Of a stretch of DNA of 64,000 bases, positions 57,557-64,000 are shown piece by piece. The stretch's first letter is position 1. Each line of letters opens with the position of its first letter. The translations under genes and the position numbers were made by a program. The stretch is taken from NCBI GenBank assembly GCA_037951105.1, contig JBAMJV010003329.1, positions 1-64,000 of the forward strand, read 5' to 3'. The notes below the pieces were generated by a model. The model saw nothing but the letters and a program-made list of their open reading frames with translations, was not told the DNA's origin and made no database searches. The stretch is from Echinarachnius parma (lineage: Eukaryota; Echinodermata; Echinoidea; Clypeasteroida; Echinarachniidae).

Positions 57557-59149
57557 TAGGGAGTTGGCTCCAACCCCTATAAAGCTAGAAAAGATAGCCC
57601 CTTTTATGAGAACGTATCCTAACCGGGATGATGCATCGTTGCTAATTAAAGGTTTTCGTTTGGGTTTTTCATTGGGTTTTCAGGGCGAGCGCCGAGCTGT
57701 GTCGGCCACGAATTTGTTATCTGCGCGACAGAATGAGGACATTCTGATGGCTAAGATGAATAAGGAGATACAATTGGGCCGTATCGTGGGCCCATTTGTA
57801 ACTCCCCCTCTCCCAATTTTCGTTGCTCGCCCGTGGGACTCGTCCCAAAGCAGGCCCCCGGGGAATATCGCCTTATTCAACATTTGTCTGCACCACGTGG
57901 GGCCTCGGTTAATGATTTCATTGACCGCGAGCATTGCTCTGTCTCATACACCTCATTTGATGAGGCGGTCAAGCTCGTGTCTGCAATAGGTTCCGGCACA
58001 CAAATGGCTAAGGCTGATATTAAGTCTGCATTTCGCTTATTACCAGTCCATCCAGCGGATTTTGAGCTCCTCGGTATTCGTATTGGAGATAAATATTATT
58101 ATGATCGCTGCCTACCTATGGGTTGCTCTATTTCCTGCGCACTGTTTGAGCGATTTAGTACATTCTTGGAGTATTGCTGCCGCAAAATTGCACGTACAAA
58201 TCGTGTGCTACATTATTTGGATGACTTCTTTTTGCTGGTGCCTCGGCAAAAGAGTGCGCGGACATAATCATGCGATGCTTTCTCGCCATGTGTGAGAGGT
58301 TCGGTGTACCCATTGCGGGTGAGAAATCAGAGGGGCCAGTTTCAAGCATCACTTTCTTGGGTCTAGAGATCGATGCAGCGGCGCAGCGCATACGGATTCC
58401 GCCTGCTAAACTCGAGAAGTTGCAATCGCAGCTTCAAGAAGCGCTCACATGCAAAAAGTTGACACTTCGCCATTGCAGTCAATTATTGGTTAGTCTTAAC
58501 TTTGCATGCAAGGCGGTGGCCCCTGGGAGGGCCTTCCTGCGACGGCTGATCGATTTGACCAAGGGTGCCCGTCGCCCGCATCATCGGGTGCGCATTACTG
58601 CAGGGGCCAAAGCCGACTTGCGGGCTTGGTCTATATTCTTGTCGGAATTTAATGGTAATGTGATGTTCATGGATTTTGAGTGGCATAGTAATTCGCATTT
58701 CCAGTTTTATACTGACTCGGCGGGCAGCGTAGGTTTTGGCATATACTTTGCAGGCAAGTGGGCGCAGGGGCGATGGCCAGATACGGTGTTGGCCCGAAAG
58801 TATTCAATCGCCCTATTGGAGCTATTTCCAATAGTCGTAGGCCTGCACATATGGGGTTCGCAGTTGGCTAATAGTCGTGTATTGTTTTTGGTCGGATAAC
58901 CAAACAGTCGTGCAGGTAGTGAATAAGCAGACTTCAAAATGTCGGGAGATTATGAAGCTGGTTAGACGTTTAGTTGTGGTATGCTTGCAGTACAATATAC
59001 AATTTAAGGCGCGTTACGTACCGGGGGCACATAATGACATTGCCGATTCGCTTTCTCGTTTTCAGATGGACAGATTTGCTCGCCTAGCGCCAGAAGCCGA
59101 CCTCAACGGTCATGCACTGCCAGCCCATCTGTGGGAGAGCTTCGCATAG
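57547..59149 (+). pseudogene. DIRS-like RT/RNase H, three frameshifts
   Basis: The frame begins ELAPTPIKLEKIAPFMRTY (57566) and continues RQNEDILMAKMNKEIQLGRI. It shifts at about 57830 to GLVPKQAPGEYRLIQHLSAP, the first Asp motif MAKADIKSAFRLLP (58000-58045) and the catalytic RVLHYLDDFF (58204-58233). A second shift at about 58255 leads to SSITFLGLEID and the RNase H motifs FQFYTDSAG (first Asp, about 58714) and IALLELFPIVVGL (Glu). A third at about 58890 leads to WSDNQTVVQVV and YVPGAHNDIADSLS (final Asp). All RT and RNase H catalytic residues are present in order, so the breaks look recent or technical. The enzyme copies element RNA into DNA. Confidence 0.82.
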
Positions 59150-60060
59150 AGCAGGATCGGCTGCTTGCCGCATCCCGGGCGGAAAATACGCATGCAACAT
59201 ACAATAAGGCATGGGCGGCCCTTGTCAGCTTTAGGTTGCAGTACCAGTACGATATTGGTAAGGTTCCCGATGTGGAACAGATAGCACAATTTATTGCTTA
59301 CTTATCCTGGCACGGTTATGCTGGCTCTACGATTAATACATATATTCATGGCGTTGCTTTCATAATGAAGTCGCGGGGACTTCCTAACATTATTGATAAT
59401 TTTGTTTTACGCCGTTTATTGGAAGGTTGCAGCCGTAGGCACGCGCGACATGACACTAGATGTCCTATTACTCTTCCTATTCTTAAGGCACTTCTCGCTG
59501 CGTTACTCCACGTTTGTGCAAGCTCTTATGACGTTATATTATTTCGCGCCGCCTTCCTTACGGCGTTTTTTGGCTTTTTGCGAATAAGTGAGTTTACATG
59601 CATTAGGCGAGGTAGGCTGGCGTTCTTGTTGCTTGGCGACGTTAGTGTAGAGCACGTTGGCGCTCTTCAACGATTGCGGGTAGTTATTAGGAAGTCTAAG
59701 ACCGACCAGTCGGCCAAAGGTTGTGAGGTTGTGATTCCTAGTGGTGGTGATGCTAGCATATGTCCCGTCCGTGCGGTGATAAATTACATAGAGAAGCGCC
59801 CTACTGGCTGCCACGCATTCTTTTGTAATTTTGATTGTACGCCGCTAATGAGGCAGCAGTTCAGTAGAACCCTAAAACGAGCCGTCGTTTTTTGCGGTTT
59901 GCCTGTAGCATTTTATTCATTGCATTCCTTTCGGATTGGCGCGGCGACATCGGCTGCCATGTCGGGCGTGCCAGACGCTCGCATCCAGATAATGGGGAGG
60001 TGGTCCTCGGATTCGTATAGGAGATATATTCGCACCACCTCTACCCTTGACGAGTTTTAA
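59131..60060 (+). CDS. Tyrosine recombinase of the DIRS-like element, intact
   Basis: An uninterrupted 309-codon frame. The N-terminal half (residues 14-100) is the helical core-binding domain with ENTHATYNKAWAALVSF and the loop YLSWHGYAGSTINTYI. The catalytic half has the tyrosine-recombinase residues: R151 in FFGFLRISE, K190 in RKSKTD, H265 and R268 in LHSFRIGAA, W291 in MGRWSSD (the His/Trp position), and Y299 in YRRYIR as nucleophile. In these elements the enzyme inserts a circular DNA copy instead of an integrase. It overlaps the RNase H frame by 19 bases (59131-59149), consistent with a polycistronic element RNA. The start shown is the first Met; an earlier non-Met start is possible. 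Confidence 0.88.
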   Translation: MGELRIEQDRLLAASRAENTHATYNKAWAALVSFRLQYQYDIGKVPDVEQIAQFIAYLSWHGYAGSTINTYIHGVAFIMKSRGLPNIIDNFVLRRLLEGCSRRHARHDTRCPITLPILKALLAALLHVCASSYDVILFRAAFLTAFFGFLRISEFTCIRRGRLAFLLLGDVSVEHVGALQRLRVVIRKSKTDQSAKGCEVVIPSGGDASICPVRAVINYIEKRPTGCHAFFCNFDCTPLMRQQFSRTLKRAVVFCGLPVAFYSLHSFRIGAATSAAMSGVPDARIQIMGRWSSDSYRRYIRTTSTLDEF

Positions 60061-61334
60061 AATGTGTAATATAATGTTGTGTGATATGTCCACTCTAGGG
60101 TTGTTTTTGAATTTTATTTTATTGTAGTATTTAAATTTTGTTGGGTCTTATCTAGGGAATTTAGTAATTTATTTAGTATTCACATGTGCTTATGTATGTA
60201 ATGATAAACACCGTCAGTAACCCAGTTTACCATCAAATACTACCCTCCCACCCCATCCCACCCCATCATTCTATGGATCAGACGCTTGCCTTGGTTTCGT
60301 TTTTTGTTTATGTGTCGTTGCAGGTAATATCGCTCGGTCTGGATTGCGGGCTCGAGGGATTCGCGTGTCTGCTCGGGGGATTATGTCCGGCGGTTCGGAC
60401 GTGGACATTAGCGAACACGTGAGACGATTACTGTCTCACGCCGAACTCGCATGGTTTATACCAGTACAATCCATGATATTTGGCCCGCTTCAGAAGCCAA
60501 TTTGGCTTGAGTTATTCGATAGTGTAGCCACTATAAACTGGTCATTAATTTCATGACGTGCAGGTGGCAACGGACTGTAGGGTAGTGACACTTTTCTTTT
60601 GTGGCGGCGGAATGGCGGTTTTGCCTTTCCGTTTGGCGAAATTGGCATTTTTTTCCACAACACAAATTATGTTTTTGTTAATTATAAATACACGCACGAA
60701 ATTGTTATTTCATTAAGCTTTTGTGCCACTTGAGAATAAGGGGTTTAATTGAAATTATGATTGATATATAATACGCATGCAATCCCGCTCCTCTCAAATG
60801 TTGTTCATTAATGTTCTGTTGGCTATACGCTCGTCTGCCAAGGTCATGTGTCCAGCCAGCGATTGACCTTGCACCCTAATACTTGTTGCGACGTATACGC
60901 CTAGTCTGTTATAATTCATGTTCGTTGAATTATTTTGCAGTACATATGTTGCTGGTTGGAGCACATGTATTCATTTTTTATTTTCCCGCCTTCGCGTGGA
61001 GGATATGAGAGTTTAATAGCGGCCAGTGTCATGCTAGAAATATTTTAGTTTATAAATTTATGATGGCCCGGGCCCCCCGTTTTCTCAGGTGGTAGCTCTT
61101 AATAAACACTTGATAATTCATGTAAATAATTTAAGTGTTCTAAGTAGAATCATACTTTATTGGACTTAATATGTTAATGATAGATAACGATAATAAGTGC
61201 GTGATGTAATTGTACTTTTGTTTCAATTTATTGTTGAAATTTCGGACATGCTTTTCGAAATTAAAACCATGGAATACCGCAAATTTGGTTGTTTGTTGTA
61301 GTTTATTCGTTGTCTGGATTAGAGTAATCTACCC
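60061..61334 (+). other. Non-coding 3' region of the DIRS-like element
   Basis: 1.27 kb with low coding potential. Two overlapping small frames at 60186-60556 (VRRLLSHAELAWFIPVQSM, PLQKPIWLELFDSV) have no domain that I recognise. Its GC content is higher than the rest of this tail, so it may be the decayed end of a third ORF. Confidence 0.4.
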
Positions 61335-61405
61335 GAGTTGTCATCAGCGCAGGCCATCTATCCGAGCTGTCATGTACTAAGCTCGGTCACCAACGCAGAT
61401 CATGA
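61335..61405 (+). repeat. 3' terminal repeat of the DIRS-like element
   Basis: GAGTTGTCATCAGCGCAGGC through AAGCTCGGTCACCAACGC, direct copy of 55657-55727 with about six mismatches. Confidence 0.75.
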
Positions 61406-61543
61406 GACCAGTCCTCTCTGCGCCGTCGTTCCCTGCAGAATATCCAGTCTAGTCCTCTCAGCTCAGCGCCGTCGGTGGGTTGCCTCGTGAAGACCAGGGG
61501 GTTTTCCTCATCGTCTGCGATGATCCCATCCTCGTCGCCAGTT

Positions 61544-62439
61544 TGTCGTGGTACGGTTAGATGAGGCCGAAGGATACCCAGAAGACGTTCGTTAGTGTTT
61601 TCTGTTTTTTTATTTCTCAGCCACAGAATCTATGTGTTGAGTTCTCGCAGAATAGAAAACCCTGCAATTGCAGAATAAAACAAAACATGTCATAGAACTT
61701 CAATCAATTATAAATGTCATATTTCCAAAACATGATCATAATCTAGATTAAAAAAAAAAGCAACAGTAATTACTAAACAGAAATATTGTTATCCTCTTGA
61801 TTAAAGGGGCTTAGTAACATTGTCCAAATCCTAAAAATCCTATTTGAATTCTAGCGGTTCCCTCATACCTTGTTGTATTCGTATTGACAATAAAGTCATG
61901 GGACAGGTTTCGGTTTTTCAAATTTCCCTTTCGTTACGAAGATATGTACGATTGAAGTGTTCAGATAATAAAAACTCCGTTGGAGTTTTGAAACCGTGTA
62001 CAAAGTGAGTGCAGTGAGTTAGTGAATATCACTTTGCATTTTGCTCATTACTCGGCCATGCAACGTCCATTTGACTTGAAATTTTCACACAATACCCGGT
62101 GGACATATCAGATAACAACAATATACATTGCATCAACCATTCATCACTTTTTGCACATGTCAACAAAGTTACTAGATCCCTTTAAATTATGTAAAGTAGT
62201 TAATAATTAATCTCCAAATCAAATCCGTTTTTATCTAGATTATAATAATGTTTTTGTAAATATGACATTTATAATTGATTGAAGTTCTATGACATGTTCT
62301 GTTTTATTCTGCCAATTGCAGGGTTTTCTATTCTGCGAGAACTCAACACATAGATTCTGTGGCTGAGAAATAAAAGACCAGAAAACACTAACGAACCTCT
62401 TCTGTGTATCCTTCGGCCTCATCTAACCGTACCACGACA
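61544..62439. mobile_element. Palindromic element with a MITE in its loop
   Basis: TGTCGTGGTACGGTTAGATG (61544) and CATCTAACCGTACCACGACA (62439) are inverse, and the arms match for about 220 bases (for example AGAATCTATGTGTTGAGTTC and its inverse). The loop is filled by a family B MITE (61805-62182). Confidence 0.75.
61805..62182. mobile_element. MITE family B, TTAA target site
   Basis: TTAA (61801-61804) then AGGGGCTTAGTAACATTGTC; ends ...ACAAAGTTACTAGATCCCT then TTAA (62183-62186). Confidence 0.8.
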
Positions 62440-62632
62440 GTAAAACATTACTTATGGGTCATAATCATTTACCAATAACATGTTTATTGCACTTCTACAT
62501 TTCTTTAAAAATAATACTTAGTGAGGAACTAGATTGGATGGCAATAGGACGTTTATTAAATAACGAGCAACCTGTATAAAAAAAGTGATCGCTTCATATA
62601 TTCAGTACGAGGTTATGGTACTGTGAGGCAGT

Positions 62633-64000
62633 GGCGTAATGAGCAAAAACTTTTGGGGGGGCAGAACCAAATCCGTATCACCACCGGATATTGCGAGGGA
62701 GCGAAGCGACCAAGCCCGAAGCAGGGGCGGATCTAGCTTTTTTTGCTAAGGGGGGGGGGGGACCCAATGACGATGCGGAGCATCGTCCACGAGGCGCGAA
62801 GCGGCGATTTTTTTGCCATTTTGAACCCCCGTAAGTGATGTCTTTTTGCTAAGGGGGGTTTAAACCAATGACGATGCGGAGCATCGTCCACGAGCCGCGA
62901 AGCGGCGATTTTTTTTTTTGCTATTTTGACCCCCCGTAAGTGATGTTTTCCACATGACAAATTTAACTTGGCAGCACAAGGGGAGGGGTTTAAACCCCCT
63001 AAACCCCCCCCCCCCCCGTAGATCCGCCACTGCGAAGGAGCGAAGCGACTGAGTGGGGGGTGGGGTGGGAGGGGGGTGTCCCCCTTTCACGGTAGGGAGC
63101 TTTTGCATTTTTGGACTTGAAACTGTGCAATCTGGTCCATACATGTTCCTGGAAAGGAAATTCTGACTTGACGACATTTAGTATAATGTGCGTTGTCCGG
63201 GGGGGGGGGGGGGGGGGAGTACTCAGATTATAGTCGGACGGGGTTGTCCGGCTGAGACATCCCAACCCTTACCCACATCCAAGGGTCCTTTTGCTGTAAA
63301 TAGGTACTCATGTGTATGGATTTTTTTTTTTAAATGGATCCATGTCTAAGGATTTTTTATGAAAAATGGACCCATGTCTGAGGATTTCGAACTTTAAATA
63401 TTACATTTTTTAGCTGTAATATAATACAATGGCCAATCATTTTGCATTTTTTGGATACATTTTTGTATTATTAGTGAACTGTACCATACTACAGGGGCGG
63501 CGCCAGGGTATTTTCCTAGGGAGGGCGAAAGTGTAAAAAATTGAGGGTGCGAAGCGACCGAGTGGGGGGAGGGCAATTTTTACACTAGAATGGAGCTATC
63601 TGGTGCATATCGGAGGTGAAATTCTCAATTTTAAAAATGATTGAAAACAGTGAATAGTTTTCAATTATGATGCGGTAATTTGCATAAATATTAATAATGC
63701 GAGCGAGCGGAGCGAGCTTAAATTTTTTAGCAATTTCACAGCGAGAAAATTGCCATTTGTTTCAATATTATTGTATGGGTATATTCGTTTGTATTACTTA
63801 TGATATGGCGTTATGAAGGGTAATATATAAACACTCGAGGTTGTGAAATATCATTTATGCGAGCGAGCGGAGCGAGCTTGAAATTTTTAGCAATTTCACA
63901 TCGGAACATTTTTTGTTCCAATATTATTGTATAGGTATCTTTGTTTTTACAATATGGCGTTATGAAGGGTAACATATAAACACCCGAGGTTGTGAAATAT
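62633..64000. mobile_element. Nested poly-G hAT-like elements running off the window
   Basis: Starts CAGTGGCGTAATGAGC at 62633. Inside lie an element at 62722-63032 (ends CAGGGGCGGATCTAGC and ...GTAGATCCGCCACTG), a segment like the large element at 26991 (TCAGATTATAGTCGGACGGG, 63225), another start CAGGGGCGGCGCCAGGGT (63493), and two or more copies of the 155-base satellite (63690-64000). The outer right end is beyond the window. Confidence 0.6.

Larger units (their letters stand above)
55657..61405 (+). mobile_element. DIRS-like tyrosine-recombinase retrotransposon
   Basis: Order gag, RT/RNase H, tyrosine recombinase, with no integrase or protease, as in DIRS/Ngaro-type elements. A direct repeat of about 71 bp begins GAG(C/T)TGTCATCAGCGCAG at 55657-55727 and recurs at 61335-61405, so the ends look like split direct repeats rather than the inverted ends of classical DIRS1. 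Members integrate by recombinase action without target duplication, and none is seen. It adjoins the right end of the family B MITE. Confidence 0.82.

Noticed and set aside
59393..59814. ORFs in other frames over the tyrosine recombinase
   Set aside because: Shadows of the 309-codon recombinase frame.

Overview
This is eukaryotic, AT-rich genomic DNA, most likely from a marine invertebrate and probably a deuterostome (echinoderm, hemichordate or cephalochordate). The reasons are a multi-exon gene of secreted or cell-surface modules (CUB, SRCR, HYR-like, WSC), introns full of transposons, CR1/L2-like LINEs, tRNA-derived SINEs, a DIRS-type tyrosine-recombinase retroelement, and many hAT-like insertions carrying poly-G/poly-C tracts. 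There are no operons, ribosome binding sites or CRISPR arrays. The species cannot be fixed from sequence alone.

Host gene: one minus-strand gene can be followed for about 29 kb. A signal-peptide exon (31620-31572) is followed by a CUB exon (24837-24511), an SRCR exon (4572-4342), two short exons forming a Cys-rich, possibly HYR-like segment (4274-4133 and 3676-3594), and a WSC-like exon (2454-2194). The module-bounding exons are phase 1, as expected for shuffled extracellular modules. A second, decayed SRCR exon (5450-4646) lies just upstream of the good one and is split by a hAT-like insertion with a perfect 8-bp target-site duplication. The gene probably continues past base 1.

Regions: 0.4-1.6 kb, nested TTAA-flanked MITEs; 2-5.5 kb, the exon cluster; 5.6-7.7 kb, a LINE inside a MITE; 8.0-15.3 kb, a 1.1-kb inverted repeat enclosing a LINE relic and a decayed Tc1 element; 17.4-22.1 kb, a giant foldback structure made of two inverted tandem arrays; 22.5-23.4 kb, a palindromic MITE; 25-34 kb, Tc1-like relics, hAT-like elements and a tandem satellite; 34-39 kb, more hAT-like elements, a TTAA MITE and a SINE; 39.8-45.2 kb, a long CR1/L2-like LINE with two later insertions; 45.8-47.3 kb, a SINE and a Tigger-like element; 48.5-55.6 kb, a Ty3/gypsy LTR element with matching LTRs and target-site duplication, itself inserted into a MITE and carrying Harbinger relics; 55.6-61.4 kb, a DIRS-like element with an intact tyrosine recombinase; 61.5-64 kb, a palindromic element and poly-G hAT-like elements.

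Most of the window is a layered record of transposition, and target-site duplications give the order of many events. The only intact enzyme-sized reading frame is the 309-residue tyrosine recombinase at 59131-60060.
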